A DNA stretch of 64,000 nucleotides from the NCBI RefSeq assembly GCF_000002235.5, contig NW_022145607.1:32356660-32420659 (forward strand). The letters run 5' to 3'. The notes under the pieces were generated by a model. That model worked only from the letters and a program-made list of their open reading frames with translations, was not told the DNA's origin and ran no database searches. The stretch comes from Strongylocentrotus purpuratus. Lineage: Eukaryota; Echinodermata; Echinoidea; Camarodonta; Strongylocentrotidae. Positions 37,801 to 52,800 of this stretch are shown here, one piece after another. Every line of letters begins with the position of its first letter. Position 1 is the stretch's first letter. A program made the position numbers and the translations under genes.

Positions 37801-40800
37801 CCCACAATCATTTATGCTTTCTTAGCAGTCAGGTAAAATAACCACCACCACCACATAATTAATAATAATAATAATTATAATAACAATCGGCGTGTGGGAA
37901 CATTAATTTGGCTTAAAAGAAAAACAAATTTTCTCACTTACCACACTCGCTTTCATCCGAGTTATCCTGGCAATGCGGGATGGAGTCGCAATAGAAGGAT
38001 ATTGATATGCATGACCCGTCACTGCATCGAAACTGATCAGAAATACAAACTGAATCAGAAAAGAAAAAGTAAAATATTATCAGTCAGTCAAATATCTTTT
38101 GCCTCAAATCGAGTAATCATTCTCATTCACTTTTGATAATTCTTTGCAGACGTTGTTCCTCAATTATCAATTTCTTTCAGTGCTAAATTTCAATATGAAT
38201 GCGAAAGAAAGAGTGTCAATATTTCGACACTCTTACAGACAGGAGTTTAGACTCCAGGGATACATTTTAGATATCCTTATCCTAAGTTGTCCCCGGGCTC
38301 CTTCCTTTTAAAATACTGATCTTGATGGTTTTTAGTGCTTCCTGGTACTACGTATAAGGTGGTGAATGTCATAATGAAAACCTGTGTACACCGCAACGTA
38401 CCACAGAGGAGTATTACAGACAGCAATAATAATTGTATATGTATGGAGTCATGACAATTTGAGATCGTGGATTTTATAAGTGAATTGATTTGATTTGATC
38501 TATACCTTCTTGACAACTATCTTCATCGCTCCCGTATAAACAGTCCGGTACTCCATCGCAAACAAGGGCCTTACTGATGCATTCACCCGCAGAACATCGG
38601 AAAAGTCCAGTCCCGCAGTTGCTGACAGAGTCTATATGAATTGATAGAGTGACAAGTTTATTTTCACTTTATCGGACATAACAGTGCAATTGAACTTGAG
38701 ATACGTAATAACGAAGATGACTCAATTTCATGTAAGTATGGCTAACTTACAAGCTTCTGTTAAAATAATAATAGTAATAATAATAATCAGTTTTAATATA
38801 GCGCTTATTAAAGTGGCACGTTCCCGCCAGTGTAGTTATCGCTGCTCTAGTCATCGCCATCTTGGTTCCGAAGATCGACTTCTAATTTGCATACAGCTGT
38901 CAATCAAAGTACGCGCGGCCTGGCCTGCCTTCGCCAAGCCAGCTGATCGCTGACGATCGCGACGTCACGAAAGTGGGCGGAAACAGCAGCCGAATCTTAG
39001 AGCCGAACTGCGATTGCCATTACTTCGGCACATGTATGCGATAATCGGTCCGGGCATTCGGAACATGCCATCTGCGTAAGAGCCGTATTCTGTTGGTGTC
39101 AATAGGCAGCTAGCACCGTCCGCCAGCGGGTACGTATTTTGAACGCCCTCTGGAATACGGGGAACATGCCTCTTTAACATCACTAAGCGCTTCCAAACTT
39201 GGAGATTATTACCCCGGCTTTAGCTGTGCTGCTATTACGGCGCTCTAGCATTCCAAGTAATTAATTCCTTATTTTACATTTACATCAGCTGGGTTGAGAG
39301 TGGCAAAGGTAGATCAATGTCTTGTCACAGGACATTAGTGGCGCGGTAGTAAAGATGTGACATGCGTGTCAATGCAGTGTAAACAAGGTAAATTGGACGG
39401 ATCTACTACGAAAGCATGGTGTCTATGTTTGGTGTAAAGGACAGGGGTTTAGAGGTGACATTAATATTTTGCATATATGTATTTGCACATAAAGAATAGT
39501 ACAAAACAAAACGTATTACAAATATGAGTATACGTAATGGGTTGTATATCATTCAATATACTGTTCTTACTATAGCACTTCTGTTATTTTACACACATTC
39601 CACTTGAAGGCTTTCAATTGAAAGTGCGAAATTATTGATCACAAATGTAATTTAAACATATATGACTATTTTTTGCTATCTAAGAACAAAAAAGCATATA
39701 GAAGTATTTTACCTGTTGACGGTAAAGTTATTCGTAATTCCCCTGATAGATCTGTGAAAAACATGATAGTAAACAAAGTAAAAATAATTATTATAGCATT
39801 CAGATTCTGTATTTCAAAGTACATCAGCAATATCAATTTAAAGAGAGAAATGTTAAAAATAAAGTCTGTACCGCATGTAAAATGTGGCATGGAAACAATA
39901 CGTAGGCTTTGCGCAAATAAGCGTCAAGTCTTGTTCATACAAAAATGTGTTTGGGTGGGTGTGTGGGTGTCTCAGTGTATCTTTTATTTATAAGCATACT
40001 CATACCCTTTTGAAACCATGAAACTTTTCTTCTTAATTTTGTCTTCACCATCTTTGATATTGTATACACATTCCAAAACATGGAACTAATTAGCACCGTA
40101 ATTAATTGATAATTGATTTATTGTTTTCTATCTCACCTTTTAAAACATACGTATTCATGTGCATGAATGTGATATTTTACGTTTAATACATTTTGATACA
40201 TTTTCTGGTAAAGTACATTACATATATGAATACTGAGCTGGGTGTGGGTGTGTGTGAGGGTGCATATATGTATGACTAGATTTAATCGCTTTACCAAGTG
40301 CTCCGGATGCTGCTGTTTCACATATGAACTGCTTCGTTTCAGGAGATGCACACGCTACGTCATGCCAGAGATTGGTCGACAGATCTGTCGAAGTGGCTGA
40401 ATCGAAGACTAGCATTGTGCATGCTTCAAGTAAACCTCCATTAGGCTGCCTGTTACCTACCGTTCCTCTGCAAATTAAAACAAAAATACAATGTTTTAGG
40501 GGTTTATAGAAATGCAGTCAAATTAATAATTCCGTTATTCTAGCGATCAGCTAATTTTAGAATGCAACTTTTAATACGAAAATAGGTTTTAAAATCTTCC
40601 ACTTATCAAAACATGCACGTGCCAAAATACACATTTCTGCGTGATTCTACTAACAATATATTATGTAAGAAGCAATACGAGAAGATTATTGTTCCAAATA
40701 ATGTGTACATGGGATGCTTTGGTACACCGGCACCTCGTGGTTCGTTATGCGCTTTAGACTTTATTTCGCTGACTAATCAAGAAAATTGTTCAAACGTCAT

Positions 40801-43800
40801 CCTTATATCCTACAAAGAATACTGAGCTGAATCACAGGAATGATTCTGAAAATGAATAAAATTCAGGAAAATAAATACTAATATTTACTTTGTGATGATA
40901 ATAATAAGTACTAAATTTCCCAAAGTTAGCTGTTAAACAGGATACAAGAAAAATGAGTGGCTTACACCCAGTAAATAAGATCGATTGATCGATCCGTATT
41001 GAAAAAACAAGTCAGAAAGAAGCCACAAATATTTTTATATAATTGAAATTTTATAAATTACATTTATAAAAGAAAAAAATAAGGTTTAAAATATCACAAA
41101 TTAATGCGATAAAATAATTTCCATCACGTGACTTACTGAGGAGGATGGTACCAATCTGTGTAAGACATAGGGGTGTCGTCATTCCAATAGAAAACTCCAC
41201 GTTCATCTCTTCTGCCGAGACCTACGATCAAAATGTGCAAACGGTTCAGTCGTTAAATTTTTTCATAGGTTTATAGATTTGCCTCCTAAAACGAAAAATG
41301 CTTTGCTAATCTGTAATAAAATAAAGACATTTACATCATCTGAGCAGCAGAGACGCAATACGATTGATCCATTTGGGACCCTTCTTGCAAGATCTGCTTG
41401 CACGACCATGTTTCAACAATCTTGACAATAATTTTCTAATACCTGAAGAGCTCGCAATTGCACAATGCACGAAGAGTCAAGATGGGTCAATTGAACAGTC
41501 AGAGAGACGGTCGTTATTGGAGGACAATGGATACTCTCCGTTTACGAGAAAGTTTCGCAATCAGTAACAACCGTGATCTGAGTCACGCTGCCCAATGCGA
41601 CCCTGCGTAAAGCCGTATAATGAGTGTTAAATGTTAAAGTGCCACATGCAAACTGGACACTTTTAGGTACACCAATACTTTCCTATATACGTCTCGGTCT
41701 CTGTCGCTTCCCATTGGGAAGAGATCATATAATGTAGAAAGACCATCTCGTCTTGATCTCGAATGCTGACTAGATGACCCTTAGGGTTCTCCTGGCATTC
41801 CAGTTCTGCCTCGTTCCATGTACGTGCTTCTGAGTTGATATAGAGCCGGTAACATGAGCCTTGGAAAACATCCCATTCTTCAGGACATGTGTCATCTATA
41901 TTTTGAATAAAAAACAAGATATAAAGTTATAAAACAAACGGTTAAAACACATAAGCCCTTGATGAAATTGGTTAAATGACAATGGTTGTTCCGGTGACAA
42001 TTGCTCCGCGGTCATCATCCTACACAAAACACGTTCCTAACCTCAACCTTGGACCAAGCATTAGGCTACACCTAGTCCTGACCACAAACCTAATCTAAAA
42101 CCGAGTTGCAATCATAACTCTCACTCTACATCTTTGGTGAATAATAATAATAATAATAATTTAAGATTTGTATAGCGCACATAATAATATATGCCCATAA
42201 TGGCACTCAAGGCGCACAAAAAGATTCACTACTAACATTTTAAATAAAGCCTTGAGCAAGTGTCGCAGGGGCACACGCCGGGTCACTATGACAAGGCACT
42301 ATTTAACCAGTAGAAGGGGTAATGATAACGATTTGGGGGACCCATCAGCAAATGATTGTGAGTCTCTTCTCATAGCTCTTCCTTCGTCATGTTACCAATA
42401 CCATTCGTACCATTTTTGTTAAAGATCGAGGTATTATATATAAGAATCTTCTTTTTTGTTTTTGTTGATCGTACAAAAAATCTATGAAATTAAGAATCAG
42501 TTTTGAGGTTAGTCGCTGGACAATATCTAGACCCCCCGAAAAACTTACTGTTTTTACTGTTGATCACATCAGGAATAAGAAGATATGACGAGTACTCAGC
42601 TAAGAAACCGTAACCACTTCCGATGCTGTCAGAATGGAACCTGATATCCATCCGGTTCAACGACGACACAACTAATCCAGAGGGTTTCTTCTTATCGCAG
42701 AATCGCCCAAGTGAACTTTGAGATGATATATCCATAATGATCACGTAGTCCTCATCGCATCCTTCTTCCAAGGACTTGACATCGAGTTCGACGAAGTGCA
42801 GACTGATCTGAGTCCATGGTTTGGTGGCGATGTCCCAGGAGAGGTCCAGATCGGGAGGATATGAATCGAAGTAGCCCGGAGACATCAGAAACCCAGAGCT
42901 TTGCTTGCAGGAGAAATAATCCTCAGATGTACCTTTAGTTCTGTCGCTACACCCGGGTTTATCTTTAATAGAATTCAAGTCATTACTTACAATCACTACA
43001 AGAATATAATTTTTGTATACCTGGAAAGGTAAATTACAATAAATGTTCATAATAGAATGTATGTCAATACATTTTTCGGGGGAATCAAGCCGCTAGTAAA
43101 ATTTCTTCGGGATTTTCTCACTGTGTATAGGTTAATAACAAAATGAAATCTTACAGCTCCTTAACCAACATAATTCCCCATCATTTCATAAGGATATGCG
43201 TAATATTACCTAAGATTTCCGCGATATTAGCTCTCAATCTTAATCTTAATTTTGTGTTTTTCCCAAAATGAAGTTTCTGACGGCAGGTGCAATATTTGAA
43301 ACCAGCAAAAGGTCATGCGATTAACATGCCTAATTTGATCATTTATATTTTTGCTTTTGATGTTCATATCCAAATATCTTGGTTCTCCAAAGTGAGAAGG
43401 CCCAGTATATAACTAAAAGCCTTAGGAAATGTCCGGCAGTGCCAACATACCTACAGAACCATAGACAACTATGGCGCTTGAGATCCCGGTGAGCAATCCT
43501 GACAATAAGGTGACTGATGGATTTGAAGATGATGAGACAAAGACAGATGGGACGTGACTGAGGTCAAAGGACACTTCCGTCTCACCGACTGAGTCACTGA
43601 TCGAGAGATTACCATCCGACTTCCCGCTCCTGTCAATCTCAGGCTTGAAGGGAGAAAAAAACATGTTTCGTAGCATTTTTTTGAAATTGTTCGTGTCTTG
43701 AGTACTTAGTTGCATTTTAGAACTTTTCAGAAGGAAAAATCCAAAGAGTTATGGTATTTAGGCATGTTCAATTTCAAGTTACCAAGTGCGGTTGAGTCAT

Positions 43801-46800
43801 GACACTATGATATATTCTTGAAAGATAAAGTTTTAATGTTCTCTGAACTTAATTTATCAATCTAAAGATTCTTAGACATTGATCTCTAAAGCTCTGATAA
43901 GATATGAAGCTTGTCTATCAAAAATAAAGCATATTGTCACAGCCATTCTATGACGAGAGATAAGAAAAATCATTCCAACTGTGTAGGTAACGTTGTGTTT
44001 GGTCTGATCTAATTTCTAGATAGGGCTATTGGCGAATTTACTAAATCTCAGATGTGGCCTGAGTATGAGACAAAATAGCTTGGACTTGCCCCCAAAATAA
44101 TCAAATACACGGGAAAAATACTCTCGACAAAGGACATGCTGTTGTCGTTAATGAAGACGGTTGAAATGGAACTTCATCTCATTTGACATTTTACAAGATG
44201 ATACAATATATTTATTATTTGCTTTAAATCTGGAGAAAAAAATTATCATCTACCTTTACTTAAGAACCATGTTTAAAGTAATGTGTAAGACATTGGATAT
44301 CACCAAACATGGCTTTAAAAGCCCCACCGCACTACTTGCTCCCTCTATATCGAAAACAATGCCTAAAGCGGTGCCCGTTGGTCCCCCATGATCCTCTTTT
44401 TCTTATGTTAATTGAGAGCTGAGTTGATGAGATGACCACCTATCTAATCCCTCCTGGCCAAACTAGTGCAGATAGGCTTGAAAAGATGAAAATCTTGAAA
44501 TACCTGAAATCCATGGAAAATGAACACCACATATTGGCCTGCTGGCAATCTGATTTCCTGATGGCACATAGCACGAGGAGGGAATGTTCTTGATTGGTCC
44601 AAGGCTATTTCCGTCGCTACTTCAGGGGAAAGATACGCCGATGAGCAGTTCTCCTCGCAGTATCGAGACGCACAGTCTGCGAAAAGAGAACATCGAAGAG
44701 GATAATACCATTTGCACACGAGGCATCATTTTTTCTACATAAATCTGACGTAACATGGCGACGCGATGGTTCATTGGTAGAGCAGTGGTCTCGAAACCGG
44801 GAGTTCCCGGATTCGAAACCAAGTGGATACGCTAGTGCCTTTGGTAAGGCTTAAATCCTTATCACCAAGTCCTTCGGAAAAGAGTTAAAGCGTTCGGTCC
44901 CCTGGTTGCTTTCGAGGCAGTCAAGTCAAACAAACAAACAAAACAAAAACTGCGTCAGCACCTGGCACAATCTAATTGATTCTATTTGTCCAACGGGTGT
45001 ATTAGAGGTGAGAGACATTGTGCATCGTAACTTGCAAATAAGGGAAAACAAGTTGAAAAGTCGATTTTGCATAAACAAAAAACCTGTAAAACTCTTACCA
45101 ACTATATGACATCCTATAAGCTCCAGTCGGAAACACAATTTGTCGTTCCAGTCAGTTGGTAGTACCCAGTATCGTGTAGCTATGATTCTTTCTGGGAGAG
45201 ATACTTTACACATCGCCGTCTCGCAATCTGAAATATCCTATACATGTAGTGAAGATTGAGACAAATTGATACATCTAAATAAAAATGAGGATTCATTTCA
45301 TCTTCCAAAAACACACCGAACAAAATGAGGCTAGGAAGACGTAGGTATAAGGCGGAAATCAAATACCATACAGAGACACGCCAAAAATAGAATCACATAA
45401 CGCACCCCACCACCACCACACACTTTCTTTTTTTCATTTCGGTCTTAATAAAGCCCCCCCCCCCTACCCAAATTGTCTCGATCAGCCAAATGTTAAAGTA
45501 AAGTTTATAGTAATTTGAGATTTAATTTTTAGCAAGATTCCCCTCATTGGAAAACAAAAAGATACACAACCACTTCTACAGGTGATTTCCGGCAACATTT
45601 AACTCCTTTCTCTGGAATTGATTTCCTATTGGAAAATGTCTAGATAATCAAGCACTCACGAACTGAAATATGTGTGAGACATCATCTGACAAAGCCGTCA
45701 GGTTGAACGAAAGAATCCGTGCATCATCACACTGCTGAATGATGACGTCCTGAACTATGGTGCGGCTCCCAATGAAAACTTCTACCCAATCACCATCATA
45801 GCTTGAAGAGCGCCCTCCCCAACCTGTCAACGGTCTGTGCTCGAAAGGCCAAAGCCTCAGATTTTCAAAGTCCGACTCTGATTCGTTGAGAGCTCCATGC
45901 ATCTGATTATTTGCTAATGCCAGAATGCCTGAAGCCAGCCCAAGATCAAAATGACAACCTGTGCATCAATGGAGAAGAAGACATATTACAGAACCATTTT
46001 TAAGTCACCTTTTTCATATGGACCAACAACTTTTTTCTGCTTATTTTATCAGGCTTATTTTTCCATACAAAACTTTAAAATCGTATATATTTTAACACAT
46101 ATCAAAATCAAATATAAAGATAGAGGATCCCCTTGGCGACAGCCTATTTCTATAGGGAATCTAGAAGTTAATAGTTTATTTACCATAATACTTGAGTATG
46201 CATTGCTATATACATTTATCCATTTCTAAAAGAGTCACCAAAATTAAACAAGGGAAGTACCTTAAACAAAAACACATGAGAAACACTATCAAATTCCTTA
46301 TCTACATAAGCAATTAAATAATTTTACATTTTCACCAATAAAACGTCCAGCAAGGAACCCCGTTTGATTTGGATGTATTATACAAGGTAATACCTTTTTA
46401 AAATCTATTATCAATACAGCTCCATAAAATAGTATAGAGTACGTTTAACAAGGCAATAAGGTCTCCAACTCTCTTTAAAAAATTTCCCATTTTACCCCCC
46501 TTTCGGTAGCAATGTAATGACCCCTAAATTTTGTGAGAAGGATAATCTTCAACAATTATAAGCACAATTCATACTACGAACCATAAAAATACCCATCAAA
46601 ATAATACCATACGCGGGATGAAGAGTGAGACGATAGATAAGACATTTAGCCTGACGGTAGTGAAGTAAGAGAAATAACTGAAGAGAAGATGACAAAGCAG
46701 GCATTATCACGGGACATCGTCTGCTTGTGCAAATCATGTTCAACATGTAACGTCACACACCTCAGCAGCGTTCGGGGAGCTTTACGTGTGCTATGCCAGA

Positions 46801-49800
46801 GCTGTATTTAGGCGTTTTGTAATTGATAAGAATCTTTACTTCGAATGTTTTTAAGCATTGAATTTTGATAACCTTGTCCAATCAAATTTTTACCTTTCTA
46901 ATAATGACAATAAAGTTAGTTTAAAAAAATCAATGAACCTTCTCTTTAAAAGTGCAAACGTTGCAAAATGCTCAAAACCTGTTTACTACTTATAGAGAGG
47001 AATGCATACTAATCATGATATGAATTGAGATACGGATTAACTGAAAAAAACGAACTTGAATCGGAATGACATTACGAGTAAAACTAGATTTCCGAAACAG
47101 GCCTTTCTTTGTTTCCGACACCTAAAACATGTAAGTGTGATTATGTACTGGCCACTGACCCCGCCACTGACTGGTACCCACGGACTTTCATTGAGTTCAT
47201 GGTGTGCCTTATCGCACAAACATTAGCACGATATTGGGGTCAGGAACTATTCTATATTTTTTGCCTTGTAGTCTCAGCTCATGGGTTACGGTCACATGCC
47301 CACTTGGGATACGATAAAAGTCAATGGAGAAGTATGATAATGACGGAAAAAAAACATGTCGAAATCAACGAAAGGATAAACATTTCGCCCACCACTTTGA
47401 CATCCAAGGATCTCGAAGCGCAGAGACAGAAGATTAGGATCTTTGATCCACGGTGTAATGCGAATGTGACTAGTCAATCGAGGCCGTACAAAGAGAATGA
47501 GAGACACTGACTCCGGGTTCCACATTCCATGAAGTATCTGTAATATGAAGAAAAAGAAGGGGGAAAATCGCCCTTTTCATCAAAAAGTTCTACAGTGGTT
47601 TGGCTTAATGAGAACTTGATAGGGGTCGAATCCCTTCCAGAAATCTAAAATTGAACAGTAACAAAATTGAGTTAAAGTACTGGCGTATAGGCAAATTACT
47701 TTCCCCGGGCTTGATAAATAAGCGTAGGTATAAAGCATTTATGAAAGCGCCTCGTGTGCAACGGAAATTGGTTCGGAAGTGACGTAGCTAGGTCAATTCA
47801 TTTTTTAGGTAAATATGTTACATGATAATGAGTGAGCATGGAGACACTAGAAGGACATTTTATCAACTTCTACTCTCCTTTTCTTCCCCATCTCACTTTC
47901 TTCCCCTCTTTATCTCTGTCTCTCTGTGTCTCTCTGTCTTTCTTGATCTAAATAGTTTGGCACCTTACCTCTGCACTCTCATCCTCGAAAGTGATGAGAA
48001 TTGATTCAATCCAGGTTCCTACACTCCCCAATCCGCCCTGGATGAGGATTCCCGTGATGTAGTGACCTTGGTCAAAATTTACCTGGAGCAAAAGAAGACG
48101 ATGATGATGATGATATGATAATAATTATGGTGATAATAATATTAAAGATAGAGATCGGTTATGGTCATGCGATTGCATTGTGAAAGAAATGTGGAATTGA
48201 TCAAAACAGGTTGATCATCTAGCAAATAAGTATTGGTGTGTACTGCAAGGTTCTGGAATCATCAAAATTATAAATAAATAAAAATTGACCCAACCTTGGT
48301 AAACTTACAAGCACTGTACACAGAAACATGTATATGGGACTACGCAACACGTGCGCAATATCTATCAGATCCAAATAGATATAATAATTTACCAAATATA
48401 TCAATTAGTAGGCGGTTTCTTGGCAAAATTTGTATCATCATGTATTAGTCATACATTTCATTTTTTGAGAGGGGGGGGGGGCGTTTCCAAAACTGGCCTT
48501 TAGCTTTAAATGATCGATTGCTTCTTCGCCTCTCTCCACGGTCACTGTTTGCCACATGCGCAATTTTGCAGAAAATAATAGGCATCAATAATTGACGGAA
48601 GGATTGCTTTGTACATCTGGCTTTGCAAATTATCCCTTTCCACTTTTGATAAGCTCCATTACAACCCTTTTAACACCAGGGGGTGTTTCACAAAGACCCT
48701 AAGTCGAACTTAACTCTAAGTTGGACTTAAAAATTAATTGGAAAGCCATTAGCACCCTTTAAAATATTTTGTAAAAGTTATTGTCAAAGGCATAAATAAT
48801 GTTGATTCAAATCATTCATATTTTCGAATATCCTGGGAGATTTCATGTTCTTGATGTGGAATTTATAAAAAGTCTAATATACTTGAATTTTCGCTTTTGA
48901 ATGAACTTTATTTTTAAGGCTACAAATGGCTCTCCATAACTTTTAAGTCCAACTTAGAGTTAAGTTCGACTTAGGATCTTTGTGAAACACTCCCCTGGAT
49001 AAATTAATCTCCTCCTGGAAAGAACTAATACATCGTGAAGCCTGTAGTATATCTTTCCCATAATATGTGCAATGTGGCTCAGTGGGGAGGGGGTATTATG
49101 TGTGGCATATATATTGTAAAGAGTTATAACAGGGACTACTTGGTTCCTGTAGGCATTACCAGAATGGTAGAGTCATCTACATCCGGGTCAGGTTTCCATG
49201 ACGATGTCCCATGAAGCCTAGCTTGACTTGGGCTATGTGTCTTATCTCTTTGACTGGTCGCAGAGAGACTGTTATCGGGTATCCAACCATTCTCCATTCC
49301 AAGAGGGATGAGACAATGACCTGTGAAAATGGTTTCCAGTCACAAAAATGAAAGTCATGATATACCATTGTTGTTTTATTTACTTGTCCGGTGGTCGATT
49401 GCAACATTTTCTAACTTTTTCTGTTTTCTATTACTTATGGATCTCTCGTTTCTTGGTTTTCCTATTTGTCTTTTCTGTTTTAATTTTACCTCTTGAAGAA
49501 AGAAAAATATTCTTGAATAGCCTCAATGTTTAAACATTTAATTCATCCTGTTGGAGATGGCTGCCATCTTCCTTACAATATTAGTGACCAACATGAAGAC
49601 ACCAACAAAACGTGTATTCGGCTCAGAAACTGAACTTTGCAAGCCTGAAGTGCTCATGTTATTTGCTTCCTCAAAAAGGGGCAACTTGTAAAATAGTTAC
49701 AATGATGTTTAGACATTGTTGTCATTCTATGTGATATTTTATCCTTATCAAGATAATTAAGGCCCTATGTTGTCAATAGTTACAAGCAGCTCTGAGCAAG

Positions 49801-52800
49801 ATGAACAAACCTTCTCCCTCGATAGGTCTTATTTCGATTTCAAGTCCGGCTCCTATTCCTGATGAATCAGAAATGAACCTTATCCAGACTCTGTCTGACC
49901 AAACCACGAAATCTGATGGAGTAAGGCCTGTGAATCTGCCCGCGACACTATTTGTGTCGTTTGAATCACTGCCCTTTCCAACTGACAGGACGTCTCCTTG
50001 ATCCGTCAAACCAAAATTGATGAACCGGAGGAGGACACCGAAACCAGGTGGTACTTCGATGTTCCATTCAATGAAGACGTTGTTTTCGTACGGCATCGGG
50101 TAGGTTGGAGATTCCAGCATATAGACATCGTTGACATCGAGAACAATTGGCACTAAAGGTGAATAGAAAATATTATTAAATACAGATTTCGTCATCATTT
50201 TCATTCGATCATCTGAATGGTTGCTTTGTTTGATGGTGTTTTTACCTGAATGCTAGGAAAGCATGTGTATCATTTTAAGTAAGCGGGAGATCGACTGCCT
50301 TAAATCCTCTCCGAGGGACCTCAATTAAGCGAATTCCTCCATTCAGTTATGGGATTTGTATATTACAAATATGTACTCGCTTGTCAACTCGTCTGGGATA
50401 ATCATAGAATAAACGTGAATAATAAGGTATTGTATTTTAAACATTAGGGACTTTTAGATTCTGCACGACGAGAAGGTGGACTGCCCTTTTAAGGCAAAGT
50501 GACGTCCTTTTAAGGCACTGGAAGTGACGTCACATTGCCTTAAAAGGGCAGTCCACGTTCTCGTCGTGCAGAATATAAAAGTTCCTAATGTCTTTTGTTT
50601 AAAACGGGTACGGTTTGTCAACGATATCTTTAAAAAAAAAGGTGGTCCGTAGTTTCTCTCATATTATTAATTTCAACATTAAATCTACTTTAAAATAACT
50701 TTATTCAATATTAATTCCTAATAGTTTTCGATCAGGTTTTAATGATAAGTTTTATACCAATTAATAACTTTATTCAATATTAATTCCTGTGTAATAGTTT
50801 TCGATCAGGTTTTAATGATAAGTTTTATACCAATTAATAACTTTATTCAATATTAATTCCTGTGTAATAGTTTTCGATCAGGTTTTAATGATAAGTGTTA
50901 TACCAATTGGCGATGGGACCTAAATGCATTATTCCTGACGAATTGCTAACTTACGTGTTATGGCGGAGATTTCTAGTTTGAATCCACCATTCCCGTCTGT
51001 TGGATCGGACTTGAAGTTGAGGTAAATGGCGTTTGTCTCGGTGTAGTAAACATCTTGAAGTGCACTTAAAGTGGATAGTCTATTTACGAGAAGAATCCCT
51101 GTTCCCTCTGTGTGAAGATATTTATCATAATAGTTAAGCTAATGCCCGTCGCACATTAGGCGTCATTAGGGTCTTTTCGATGTGCACGACGAAAACGTGG
51201 ACTGCAACGTGGACGTCCTTTTAAGGCACTGTCAGTGCCTTAAGAGGACGTCACACGCGACTGTCAGTGCCTTAAAAAGGAAGTCACACGTTTCGCATTT
51301 CACATGTTGCGTCAAAGGCAAAGTACGATTTTTGTGTCACAAATAAGATGATGAACATCCATTGTTGTCGGGAAAATATCATCATCATGAGGCTTCATTG
51401 TTTAAATGTACTTGTCAATGGTAATATACAGGAGACGACCAATAGAGACCATACCTTCCAAATTAAGCGTTGCTAGAAAAAATGGGGTTTTTACCATCAA
51501 ATATAATTTGTGGATAAAGAATTCCGCAGGGTCTAATCCCCCCCCCCCCCCCCCCTGTTTGGAAGTCCAGGAAAAAAATAAGACCTACACCTTGTGGGGG
51601 CGGGCTTAGGGTTCGCTAAGACCGGTTTTACTAACATATTCAAATTGTATGCATACTTTTTAAAGGTGAAATTCAAAGAAGATCACAGATATGTCAACTA
51701 ATGTATCACTAGAAACTGGTAAGCTAACAGATGGCCATCGTACAAGTTTTAGGTCAACTACATATCGGGTGATTTATAAAAATACAAATACAACCACCTC
51801 CATAGCAGCTGGGATATACGAGAGATTCGCCGGAAAATTAACGATGTTTTAATGACGTCACTACATGGACCAACACTGCCCAAGCAGACGACATACCATA
51901 GAGAATGAACATAATTGCAAAGCTATTATTTCTCAAATTATAATGAGTTTAGTGTATATAAATGTAATGGCATGTCAAACCATTCAAAAGGGGATATGAC
52001 CCGATTCTGATAACTAAAATCTCTTGCTTGTAAATACACAGGATAGGGGTTAATTAACAATCAAAGAAACCAGACTTTCAAATTGAAAACCCCCCGGAAT
52101 GATATTAAGGATGGCATTTGTTCCCTCTTGAAACGCCGAACATACCCCGGTTTGTGCAGCTGCATATACAATAGCGTCTTATTTTGTTTACAAGCGACAG
52201 ATTCCTTTATTTTTGTATCGCTGCATTTGTCATCAAAATAAAACCATGCGCGGGGTTTAGAGTGAGGCGATAGCTTATACATTTAGCCTGACGGTAGTGA
52301 AGTAAGAGAAAGAACTCAAGAGAAGATGAAAACACAGGCACTGAAAATGTGTAAGAAGCCATGGGACATCGTCTGCTTGTGCAAGTCATGTCCATACTGT
52401 GATCTCACACATCTCAGCATCGATCGGAAAGCTCTTCAGGTGCTATGCCGGGGCTGTATCTAAGCGTTTTGTAATTATAATAATCATTACTTCGAATGTT
52501 TCCAAGCATTGAATTTTGATAACCTTGTCGAATCAAAGTTTCAACTTTGCAATAATGAAAACAAAGTTAGTTTTTAAAATCAATGAATATCTACTTTAAA
52601 CAAAATTTGTTGTTGAAAACATGAACAGTGGCCCGAAGCTTGCCCGACATAGGATCAAGTTATTACGCAGACTGGATTCCAAGTTGTTGTTCAATCATTA
52701 ACGACGGGTTAATGGAATAACTCGTCACTAGTTCCCTAAAAAAGAAACATCCATGAATTTGAATATGTTATAGGATTTCCCGGCCAAATTCGCGAGTTTG

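Noticed and set aside
47109-47510. 133-codon plus-strand ORF
   Set aside because: It is the opposite-strand shadow of the discoidin exon at 47396-47537 plus chance sequence.
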